Source: Puffinus mauretanicus
Taxonomy: Eukaryota; Chordata; Aves; Procellariiformes; Procellariidae
DNA: 64,000 nucleotides
NCBI GenBank assembly: GCA_023333565.1
Contig: JAJKFH010002178.1
Span: forward strand, 372,001-436,000
Direction of reading: 5' to 3'
In this document: piece by piece, positions 22,966 to 33,900 of the stretch
How the letters are laid out: the number at the start of each line of letters is the position of its first letter
Numbering within the stretch: the stretch's first letter is position 1
Translations under genes and position numbers: made by a program
Notes under the pieces: generated by a model
The model's database searches: none
What the model was told of the DNA's origin: nothing
What the model saw: the letters and a program-made list of their open reading frames with translations, nothing else

Positions 22966-25900
22966 CCCAGTGATCAAACAGTACCACAGTCATGACAGTG
23001 GATGTTTCTTCGTGTCCATGGAAGCACTGTGATTATTTTGATTAGATGCTTTTGGGAAGATGCAGTCAATGCCCCCTAAAGCTATAGCTTAGTACACAGA
23101 CAGAGAGCACAACCACCAACTCCAAGGTGACTGAGGTAGCAAAACCAGTAAGTATGATTCTATTTACATTCAAAACAATGTAAGCTAAGTGTAACTTCAG
23201 TTATTGACTGGAGTCTCCAGGTACAAACTGGAGACGAATCTTTGTAACACAACCTGTAACTGTACTTGCAGATTGCTTAAAAGAAGTAGAATGATGAACA
23301 TATTTTTGTGCGTTTTTACTTGGAAGTCACAGAAGATCAATTACAATACTATAATAGCAAATATAACTTTGCACCTTGAGTTGATATGAATACCATTTGA
23401 CTGGATTCATTTGTTTGGCCTAAAGTTCATTTATTCTTTATATAATGTTTTGAGGCAGAGAATAGAAATTATATTCATGGGACAGAATCCCGTCTTGGCT
23501 AGGTACTGTGAACAGTGAAAAATACACTGTGTCCCAAATGACTCTCATCATCATATGAGACAATAACTCAATAGAGACTGATGAGAAGCACTGGTCTTTG
23601 TGAGCAGGCAACTGTTTCAGTGCAATAAGCACATATCAACAGAAGCAAACTCTTTGCAATTTGAAACCCAGAAAATTAGGCTGGGAAATTTCGTGAGATT
23701 AATTTTGTTCATTAAGTCTGATTTTTCTGGCACTTGAAATGGAATGCAAAGAAAATAGGCTCTCTTAATGTGCTTTAACACTTTCAGTTTCATACTTTCA
23801 AAAGCAAAAAAAGGGCAAAAAAAAAAGCATTGAAAATCACTGGCAGGGATGAGGTCTAGGGATAAGATTCCTACTAGGACCAAGATGGCTTCCTATTCCT
23901 ATCATCTCATGCATAAAGTTATAGTTTTCTATAAATTCTCTCTATTCACCTTTTTTTCCCTTCTGATCCTGACTGCAGCCATGCTATTCGCCAACTCCCT
24001 GTTCATGGATTTCACGCAAACAGTCAGGAAATATAAAGTCACAGCGGGGAAAGGGAAAGCCAGCATCACCTGAGTACCTCTCACCTCTTGCCTTTTTCAG
24101 AGATATAACTGAAATCATTGACTGCCCTATTTGTCTGCAGTGCAGCAGCATACAGATCCTAGCGAAGTCCCTTAATGGGTCAGACCATCAGAGTGCACAA
24201 CTCAGTGCACTCAAGCATGCATCTTTCATACTAATTGTGTCCAATCAAATAACAAGATCAGTACAGACTCTAAATCATTTAAGCTTGTTAAAATGCCACT
24301 GCTAAGGCTCTTTGTGCCACTTTCAGGGTGTAGCTGCTTCCTGCTGTGATATGCTCTAGAAATAAAGCAAGAAGGAGGAGGAAAAATATAAAATTTCCTT
24401 TGCATGTTTGCAGATAAATTTCATCTTTTGTTTCATTAGCAATTTGTTAGATTTCACCCTTAGCATATAGCCTTAGTATTTTTTTTCTTAAAGTGAACAG
24501 TGCTGGTCTGGGTTTTTGTTTATGTTTGTTTGTTTGTTTTTTCTTCTTTCTGTTGTTCTTTTCAGAGAGCTGCAGCACTGACTAGTTGTTAAGGGAGATG
24601 GCTATGTATATACGAAACACACAGTGCATTCTCTGCGTATGTTATGCAGATACAGGAATCTGACCTAATCTCTTCCTCTAAACCACCTCAGCTTCCTGTA
24701 AAGATCAGAAGGTTTATACTCCTGTATCACAACAGCAGTTCAATCCTTTTATGATTAAATTCAAATGTATGATATAATCTTCACAATTTAGTTTTTCAGC
24801 AATAACTACTCCCCCAGTGAATAAATCCATCTCATCCTCATATTGTCTTCTGCAGCCATGTGCCTGCACCTCTGAAACACCAGGTCATGTCAGGTAGCAC
24901 AAGGGCTGAGCAGTGACCTTCAGCAAAGAGAAACTCCATTACCTTCTCAGCGGGCTTCCTGCGATTACTGCAGGCTAGGGTTCAAGTGCATTAGCAGAGA
25001 ATAGAGGGAAGCTAACAGCCGAATGCTAAAATGCTTCTAGCACTTTCCCCCCTCTTTCCTGCTAATTCAAATAGCTGAAGGGGCAGACACAGTTATACTT
25101 CCATTAGACAGGCTGAAGTTGATTAAAATGTCGCATATTCTGGGTGTTATCCAGTAGGTTACTTTAAAAAGTGCTATTTACATAACCTTTGTGAATTAGT
25201 TCTAACGTCCTATGAAACATAATAACTGTCAGACAATAACCAGGCATTAAAGTACCTAAAAGGTCAAAATGTGAATTTAAATTTCTTAAAATTGCTAAGG
25301 TGGCTTACCTCTCTGATTCCTTCCATTTAGCTGAAGTGGCTACTCTGCTGGTAGTAAAACATTCAACTCTACATTTTGTAAATCTACATTAGTACTAATG
25401 CCCTGGAAAACAGAAGTCAAGGGGGAAAACAATATTCCTGCCTGTTTAAAACTCAATGTTTGGAAAATATTTTCCTTAATCCCGTGCTTGATCCCCAATA
25501 TTTCTGCAATGACTTTTTAGTGTAGGAGTAGAAAGAATATCTATGGTACAGCTCTGACTAAGGTCTTTTGTTAGGGAAAATGTAAGCAAAAGTCTGCTGG
25601 TACAAGAGAATATATATCTAGTTCTATCTATAATAAGAACTTATATAAAAGTTCATGTGTTCTGTTTAAAAATGTTGTATTTTTATGGGTATATTGTATG
25701 AAAAAGAAATTTTAAATGCCCCAAACCCAGCAGCCCTCATAAAAGATGAACCCATCTATCTATCAAATGTGTAAAGTGAAAAAATCAGAGTTTAGAAACA
25801 GACGTTAGTTTCAAGCCTCTTGGGCATTATTAGCAGGGAGAGGCTGACTCTCTTAGCCAGAATAAGAACTTGTTTCAGTCTTGCACACAAGCTGTAATTC

Positions 25901-26964
25901 AAGCAAAATCAAGCAGTGGTCTTTATTGTGACCATGCCCAGCTCTCTGCAAAGCTGTAAACAGCACTGGGTGCCCTCCTGCCAGCTCTGTGCTGGTGCAA
26001 GGGCCATTTGCAGTAAATAACATTGGCCTGTGTGAAACACAGGTGTGGGGGTGGGAACAAGAAAGTACCAGTTTTCCAAAAGACAAAAAATGTTACTGCC
26101 CCAAAGAGGCACTGTAGAAAGGAAATGAATGTATTTAAGAGAATGCAAAACCACCAGTGTTTCAGCCGCCCAGGAGCCCAGCTAAGGGCTCTTCCTGGGA
26201 GTTAGACAAACATGCCTGTGTATCCCTGCACTTGCATTGTTGCTTCTGCCCTCCACTGCATGCCTCTTTTATCACGTCTGAACTTTCTCCCTCTATGTTA
26301 AATTGCAAGGGGGGCACAAGTTTAGTTCCTGTGAGTTGGTGAAGGACCAAATTGTTCAACCAATGCAAATAATGTATAATAATGGCAAATTGACTTACAC
26401 TTCTTAAATTAATAAACATAATCTATGAAGAATCTTTCTCCAGATAAGTTTTCTGTAATGGCCTTCTCGCTGCAAGGTTCTGCCATTACTGTTGCAGACC
26501 CTCAAGCTGGGGGGAGCTGACAGCACTCCCTCTGAAGCCCAGCAGCACCAACACTGGCACAAAGTGCATCCACAGATGTCAAGGATGGCTAGAGGCAGAC
26601 AGCCTCTTTGGGCAACATGGTTGCTATGTCTCCTCCTTGCTGAGATCTCACGTGAATTTGCCTTGAAAATGCTGCCTTAGCAAAAGATTTTGGTTTTGGG
26701 ATACATGTGATTAAAAAAAAATGCACCCTCCTCAAAAAAAAACCAAACTCCCACTGCAACTCCATGGTATCATCCAGGATTTGTTTGGCATAGATAGATC
26801 ATTTGTAATAACCATAATAATTATGATTTAGGCTTCATCTAAAGTTCTGAAATTACTTTACATACATCAAATAAATCTTACATTGCTGTGCTTAGGCATA
26901 TCATGCTTTTACAGCTGGGTAAGCTAAAGCACAGGTAAAGTAGGATCTTTTTTTTTTTTTTTTC
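22966..26964. other. Unique AT-rich DNA, no gene seen
   Basis: No recognised element. A short TTTG microsatellite lies at 24513-24541 and a T16 run at 26948-26963. Open frames are all under 90 codons and without motifs. The frame at 23849-24073 begins hydrophobic but shows no family. Confidence 0.55.
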
Positions 26965-28015
26965 AAATTCAGAAATTTTAAGACCAGAAGGGATCATTAT
27001 ACCATCTGTCTGCTTGTCCATTACATTTCATCTGATTCCTACTCAACTGAAGCCATTAAAGTTCTGTGTAAATAAGAGTATGCCCACACTGTTACAAATG
27101 TTTGAGTTAGTTTATTTGAAAGAGCCATCATCCCCTCAATTAAAATACGCCTATGATCGTAGTCCATTGCAACACCTTAGGTTAGCCATTTTATATCACA
27201 TTTGCAACAAATTGCTCGAAATGCAGGATTAGTTTCTGTGTCAGTACACCTTCCACCAAATGCTGGTAATTTCTATAAATGTCCTACATCTCACAGCTGC
27301 AAGCATATGCATAAACCCAACAACACATTTTCCCGAAAGGAATCACTCCTCACTCAAATATAGAGAATCCATCACTTTTATTGGTAGATTATTTTACTGG
27401 ATAATCAGCATCATTTAAAAATGCGCTTGAATGTGACTGGCTTTAACTTGCAGCCATTCACTCTTGTTATGCACTTCATAGGTAGTTTAAAGAGCTCTTT
27501 AGTTTCAGGTATTTTGTCCCCCTGAAGCGCTTACACACCACAATCAAGCTGTCTCTTCACTGATATGATGAAGTAAATGGATTAAGCTCTGTGTGTTCCT
27601 TGCCATAAACCAGCTTCCCTAGCCCTGGAGTGTGATTATGTGCCTTCTCTGATTTTTCACATATTTTTAAAGCTATGGGGAAAAACCTTTATATAATATT
27701 CCTGGACAGTACTGTCATATGCCACACAGAGAGTGGCATATGTGCCTTTATTATTTCTCCTAGTTTTTTATTTCCCTTCTTATATATCTAAATATCACCT
27801 CAGACATTAAATCATAGAAGTTCATGCAGAGTTGTTTTTCTCCTATGATCCTTAAATCTTTTCAGATCACTGCTTTCAAGAATATAGATGCCCATTCTGT
27901 ATGGCATAGTGGTGTTTTTTTCCCCTAGATTAATGTCTTTTCCTTTAACAATTTTGTTAAAATTGTTTTTGTTCTAATATCCATCCTTGTTAAATGATGT
28001 ATGGCCATTGATCAA
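26965..28015 (-). mobile_element. Ancient CR1-related LINE fragment, minus strand
   Basis: The plus strand opens with TTTTAAGACCAGAAGGGATC, the reverse complement of the 3' end of an old sauropsid CR1/L3-type LINE ('ggtcccttctggccttaaaa'). It continues in the expected order: a 'gagaatccatcac' block at 27365, 'tgcagccattcactcttgttatgc' near 27450-27474, 'ttaaagagctctttagt' near 27487, 'caatcaagctgtctct' near 27542, and 'cttaaatcttttcagatcactgct' near 27850. About 1 kb is colinear but heavily mutated. It is much older than copies A-H and would predate modern bird orders. Confidence 0.7.
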
Positions 28016-28239
28016 TGTTTACAGATACAGCGTATTTTTACTCTGTTGATATGGTGTATTTTGTCAGAATTTCATGCAGTTTTAAGCCTGACACTTGAAG
28101 TCTAAGACTATTGACTCTACAGAATTACTTTTTTCAGCCAAGCTTTTTAAATAATATCAAATCAGCATAATTCAGTGGCTGAATTAGGAATCACAGGAAA
28201 ACTCTGGTGGGGAGGGAGCTTAGGAGGTGCCCTGATGCA

Positions 28240-30090
28240 AGGAGCTGCTCACAGCAGGGCCAGGAACTGGGGGCTTCTCTTAGGTGCCCCCCCGAGCCAC
28301 CCCTTGTCCAGGTTCAACCAATCCTGGTCCTCAAGCCCCTCCTTACAGGTTGAGTTCTCCAGCCCTGACCACCTCAGTGGTGACCACCTCTGCTGAGCTT
28401 GCTTGGATTTATTGATATCTTTCCTGTACTGGGGGTCCAAAAATATGTGCAGTATCTAGGTGTGGCCTAAAGAGTACCAAACCAAAGGGGAAAATCCTGT
28501 CCCTTGATTGACTGGCTAGTTTGTACAGCCCAGGATGAAGTTGTCCTTCATAGCTACCAGAGCACACTGCCAGCTTATGCTCAACTCCCTGCCCACCAGG
28601 ATCCCCAAGCCTTTCTTTCAGAGCTACTCCCAGCCAAGCAGTCCTCAGCCTGTGTTGCTTCTCAGGGGCAGGACTTCCATTTTTCCTTGTTGAATTTCAG
28701 AAGGTTTCAATCGTTCTGTTCCTCCAGCCCGTCCAGGTCCCTCTGGATGGTAGCCCTGCCCTCAAGCATATCCATCAGTCCCAGGAGTTTGGTGTCAGCT
28801 GCAAGCTTGACACGAGTACAGTCCCTCTCCTCCTCCAGGTCACATAATCACTGTGGTGGGTTGACCCTGGCTGGACACCAGGTGCCCACTGAGCCACATT
28901 ATCCGTCCCCCATCCTCAGTTGGACAGGGGGAGAAAAAATACAACAAAAGGCTCGTGGGTTGAGATAAGGACAGGGAGATCACTCACCAATTACCGTCAC
29001 GGGCAAAACAGATTCAGCTTGGGGAAATTAGTTTATTACCAGTCAAATCAGAGTAGAGTAATGAGAAAATAAAAACTAAATCTTGAAACAGCTTCCCCCA
29101 ACCCCTCCCTTCTTCCCAGGCTCAACTTCACTCCCGAATTCTCTACCTCCTCCCCCGCTCACACTCTTCCCCTGCTCCAAGGTGGGCTTCTCTCTCCACA
29201 GATCCACAGATCATTCCAGGAGCCTGCTCCAGTGTGGGCTTCCCATGGGGTCACAGCCTCCTTTAGGCACATCCACCTTCTCCGGCGTGGGGTCCTCCCC
29301 AGGCTGCAGGTGGATATCTGCTCCACCATTAACCTCCATGGGCTGGGGGGGGACAGCCTTCCTCACCATGGTCTTTACCACGGGCTGCAGGGGAATCTCT
29401 GCTCCAGCACCTGGAGCACCTCCTTCCCCTTCTTCTTCATTGACCTTGGTGTCTGCATAATTGTTTCTCTCCATATTCTCACTCCTCTCTTCTGGCTGCT
29501 GTTGCACAGCTGTGTTTTCCCCTTAAATATGTTACCACAGAGGCACTACCACCATTGCTGATGGGCTCAGCCTTGGCCAGCGGTGGGTCCATCTTGGAGC
29601 CAGCTGGCATTGACTTTGTTGGACATTGGGGAAGCTTCTCGCAGCTTCTCACAGAAGCCACCCCTGTTGCCCCCCCACTACCAAAACCTTGTCAAACAAA
29701 CCCAACATATTCACAAACAGGACATAACCCAATACAGATCCCTGCAGTGATCCCCTTGCTACTGGCATTAACCACTCCCCTCTGAATCCAATCATCCAGA
29801 CAGTGTTTCATCCATCTGGTTGTCCACCCATCCAGACTGTAAGAGCCTGCCTTGGATTCAAGAGTACTGTGTGAGATAGGGTCAAAAACTTTACTAAAAT
29901 TGAGGAAAAAGGCATCCATTGCTCTCCCCTCATCCACAAATCCTGTCACATCATTATCACAGAAGCAATTGGGTTGATGAAGTATGGTTGACCCTTGGCA
30001 AATCCATGCTGACTCTTCCCAAATGGTCCTCCTTATCTGTGTGGGTAGAATTATGTTTGAATCAATATTAGACTAGTTACAACATCTTCC
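28240..30090 (-). mobile_element. CR1 LINE copy C, minus strand, split by LTR 5
   Basis: Left of the LTR (about 28240-28851) the plus strand matches reversed CR1 C-terminal and RT sequence ('cagcccgtccaggtccctctggat' near 28725-28748). Right of it (29699 to about 30090) CR1 continues upstream: the frame 29692-29949 reads MDAFFLNFSKVFDPISHSTL and LDGWTTRWMKHCLDDWIQRG. The FADD site reads as a degraded LAAD near 28795. The 3' end has no octamer and the left boundary is approximate. Very diverged and non-functional. Confidence 0.8.
28852..29698 (-). mobile_element. LTR 5 (about 845 bp), a second LTR family, inserted in CR1 copy C
   Basis: Minus-strand element. The plus-strand left end is TGTGGTGGGTTGACCCTGGC and the right end is near CTTGTCA/AAACA (29694 or 29698). 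Minus features: a CATATTTAAG TATA-type box near 29523-29533 and an AATAAA poly(A) signal at 29032-29037. It is a common avian endogenous retrovirus LTR type, different from LTRs 1-4. Flanking 5-mers (ATCAC and AACCC or AACAA) do not match clearly, so the target duplication is either mutated or the right end is placed wrongly. The frames at 29083-29561 are not genes. Confidence 0.85.
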
Positions 30091-30100
30091 TTCATGACCT

Positions 30101-30993
30101 TCTCATTTCAACATCTTCATTAAGGGACAATGGCGCCAACTGCACCCTTAATAAATTTGCATACAGAAAACTGGGAGGAGTGGCTGAAACATAGGAGGGT
30201 GGTACTGCCATTCAGATAGACCTGAACAGGTCTGGAGAATTGGGAGGACAGGAACCTCATGAAATTCAACAATGCGACATGAGGAGTCCTGGGGAAGAAT
30301 AACTCGAGTACCAGTAAATGCAGGGATCTGATGGGCCAGAAGGCAGTTCAGCAGAGAAGGACCTAGGGTCCTAGTGGACAACAGGCTGACTGTGAGCCAG
30401 CAATGTTCCCTCACAATAAGGAAGACCAACAGCCTCCTGGGCTGCTTTAGACAGAGCTTTGCCAGAAGCTCAAGGGAGGTGAACTGTCTTCTCCACCCAG
30501 CATCTGAAGTGCTGATACAGTTCTGGGCTCCCCAGTGCAAGACATGGACTTACTGGAGCAAGCCCTGCACAGGAGCACAAAGATGATTAAGGGGCTGGAG
30601 CATCCTTCCCATGAGGAGAGGCAAAGAGAGCTGGGACTCTTCATGCTGGAGAAGAGAAGGCTCAGGAGGATGCTATCCATGTGTATAAATGCCTGATGGG
30701 AGGGAATGAAGAAAAGGGAGCTAGACTCTTCTCAGCAGTGCCCACTGACAGGACACTGGGCACAATTAAAACACATGAAACTCCATTAAAACACAGGAAA
30801 TCACTTTTTTACTGTGTGGGTGGTCAAACACTGGCACAGGTTGCCCAGAAATGTTGTGGAGTCTCCACTCTTGGAGATACTCAAAACTCAGCTGGACACA
30901 GTTCTGTGCAACTTGCTCTAGCTGATGATGTTTGAGCAGGGGGATTGGACTGGAAGATTTCAAGAAGTCCCTTCTAAACCATTTTGTGATTCA
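30101..30993 (+). mobile_element. CR1 LINE copy D, plus strand, 5'-truncated
   Basis: Begins in the RT palm ('caacatcttcattaa' and a degraded SKFADD region, where the site reads KFAYRK) and runs through an ORF2 C-terminal part (frame 30374-30586: MDNRLTVSQQCSLTIRKTNS). It ends in the 3' UTR at ATTTTGTGATTCATT near 30993. It lies head-to-head with copy C, the two 5' truncation points being about 10-20 bases apart. It is broken by many stops. The minus-strand frames over it (30148-30540, 30447-30680) are antisense artefacts. Confidence 0.88.
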
Positions 30994-33900
30994 TTAATTT
31001 CAGCTGCAAGTTCCATCTGTTAACCTAAATAAATGATGTATTTTTAATTTATAAATATTTTCTTATCAAGATTGTCATATATTCACAGTGTCTGCCTATA
31101 TCCTTTTCTTTGACCATACCCAAAGGTAGGAGTTTATTTATATGAGTTTATTCAAGTTCAGAAGCATATTGGCATTGTTTAGATGTTAAAAGACTCAGGC
31201 ATATAAGCAGCTTCAGCCTATGAAGACTGGTTATGGTGTTTCCAGCCTTTCCTAGGTTATGGTCTTTTTGACATAATACTAACGTCCTAAGCATATCTAA
31301 CCTGGTGGTTGTTTTCCCAAAGTGATTTATATTCATGTGGGATGCTGCTAGCACACAGTCTTCTAATGGAGACTCATTTTATTAGTGAAATTTTGTGTGT
31401 GTGTGTTTTTTTTTTTTTTAACTTGGTTTTGGATCCAAAATTAATTTTTCAGGAATAATGTTGTTATTTTGCAGTTTTTATTAGATATAGTCATGACTAC
31501 CTGAACACATTACTGCTCCACAGGGGGAACACTGGCAGACACAAGGCACTCTGCCAGAAATACGTATTGTCCCTATGGGGTAATAACACACACAAGTGAT
31601 CATGACTATACAGTCGTATTTATTTAGTTATTTGGATATTATTTCAGCTCCCCACTCTATCCTGTAGACCCATTTTTTGATAGATAAAAGGAAGACTATA
31701 AACATTAAGATTGAAGATCTCAAAGCCAGTGAGTCAAGATATATTCTGGATTAAAAAATAATCTGATTGAAAATGTGTGGGTTTTTTAATTTCTAAAAAA
31801 AACCCCAGACACATCTACTTTCAATGTACCTCCAGGTATGTTTGCCTGACTTACCCCTTTCCTTTCGACCTCAGCCTACTCTCTGTAAACATCAGGGCAA
31901 AAGTTGACCTTACAGCCTTGCCCCTAAGTGCTCACTCTAGCAGCCGTTTTGTTTCTAGATTCAGTTGATAACCGAAGGTAATACAACATGTGTAACCCCA
32001 AGTGAAGCAAACCAACCTTGTCTTATTTTCTTTCCATATGGAAGCAAGGCAGTGCCTGTGATTTACAGCACCACCTTCCCCATTCTTGCTGCTGAGGTCA
32101 CCATGTGTCCTCCCACTCTTCCTCCTTTCCCCATTCCCAGCATCAGGCTCCCCCACCACTCAGCCCCCCATCTGGAAAGTCCTCCATGCACTTAATTGAC
32201 TCCGCAGCTCTCTTCATTTCCCATCAGAGAAACTATCTTTTCTCCCTGTCTTATAACCCCTAACCTTCTCTCTAATAAAACAATCAAATCTTACTTCCCG
32301 CTTTCCAAATACTCAGTCAGTCTCCCTTGCCCTTTGCCACGCTCTTCACCCTTGCCCCACAGTCTGCAGATGCCATTCCTGTCATATATCATAATGAATG
32401 CCTGTGAATGTTTGTGAAATTTATATAAAAGGTAGTAGCTAAGGGCTGATTTTCTGCCTACTGTAGAAGGAAGAATCTGACAAATCCATCTTGTCTACTT
32501 TCAGGATAAAAGGCTGATAAAGGGTTTGGTAAGAGAGGCCTCAGTACTGCACATATATTATTAAATGTACATGTCTATGTATCTTTCCATCTATATCTGG
32601 TTTTCCTATCTCATCCCTGTACTGATGGACACAGAGTTGATACAAGCTCAGAAAAGCCTCAGGAAATACTGATGTTTCTGAAAGTGCTCATCCTGACTTT
32701 GGTCTTCCACAGTGCAACTGCAGTACAGAAACCTTTTGTTTGGTGCACTTTATTTCTGCCTTTGCATATGGCCTAATGCACTCTTTTGCATCCTAAACCA
32801 CATACTTTTTAGAGCAGGAACTATGTTAAGGCATGCCTATGTTTGAAATAGGACCTACAGGCTTGATAAGGGGATTGATGGGGCTTTATTCACTATGTTC
32901 ATCCCATGAGAAAAGCAATACACTACATATCTCAGCGAATAGAGCGGAGATTGTTTAAGGGGAATTTCTTCTACCTTCTAATTTTGTGGGCAAATTTATA
33001 GAAGGTCCTTTCATTTTGCAACTTCTTGTTTTGTCTGTCTCAAAATGGCTTGCTTAATAGAATGAAAACCTTTGCAGACCATTAGTAGTTCATTGACCAT
33101 AGTCTGAGAGCCATTAGCAGGGCTGATACCGGACGTCTAGTCTATAGATATACATGCATATTTAAAAATACTTTTTTTTTTCATTTTAATTCATTTTTAG
33201 GCTTTTTCTCATCTTGAGCAAATGTTACAACAGTTTGGCTTTATTTATTACTCCAAACACTCCTGAGCAGTGACTTTATTTTAAAGATCAAATATGTTAA
33301 TATTTGCTAAAAGCAAAATGAAAATTATCCTTTTGGTTACATCATTTGCTGTTCTTATTGTTCTATTTACTTACTGCAGCCAAGGAACAGAAAGAGTGCC
33401 AAACAATAATTACAAGTAGTACACACATGCGATGCTCATGGACTATATGGTCCTGCCAATTTTAATGAAGAAATTTACTAATAAAGCTCCACACAAAGCA
33501 ATAAACCCAATAGACTTTGGATTAAAGAATAAACATCATCTGATTATGACAGCATGGAAAAGCATAAAACTAGTGGTGTTACAAGAATGTGTCTCATGTC
33601 CTTGTCTTTTAAATAGAACATTAGCTGAACTGCTTTAACATTCTTATGAATAAAAAGATATTTTTAAAGTTGAATAAAAGCAGTATCAATGTTCTTAAAA
33701 TAGAAAGCAAAATTAGTCTTCTAAGACTCCCATTTACAACTCAGAAAATTGTTCCCTTTTCTGCTATATTTCTAAAAACATCATCTAAAGATAGCTCTTC
33801 ACACATTCTTCATTCATTTACTTTGTTGCCTATAAAGTCATAATCCACTTTCTTTATGTATCTTAATTAACAGATCACACAAACAAACAAAAAAAAGAAA

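Noticed and set aside
28504..28968. 154-codon plus-strand open frame
   Set aside because: It is antisense CR1 copy C running into LTR 5.
29083..29561. Overlapping Pro/Ser-rich plus-strand frames and a 98-codon minus-strand frame
   Set aside because: All lie inside LTR 5; composition follows from the GC-rich LTR, with no domain.
31483..31611. Short inverted repeat with TATAGTCATGA arms about 100 bases apart
   Set aside because: Arms are only about 11 bases and AT-rich, which is expected by chance in a window of this size.
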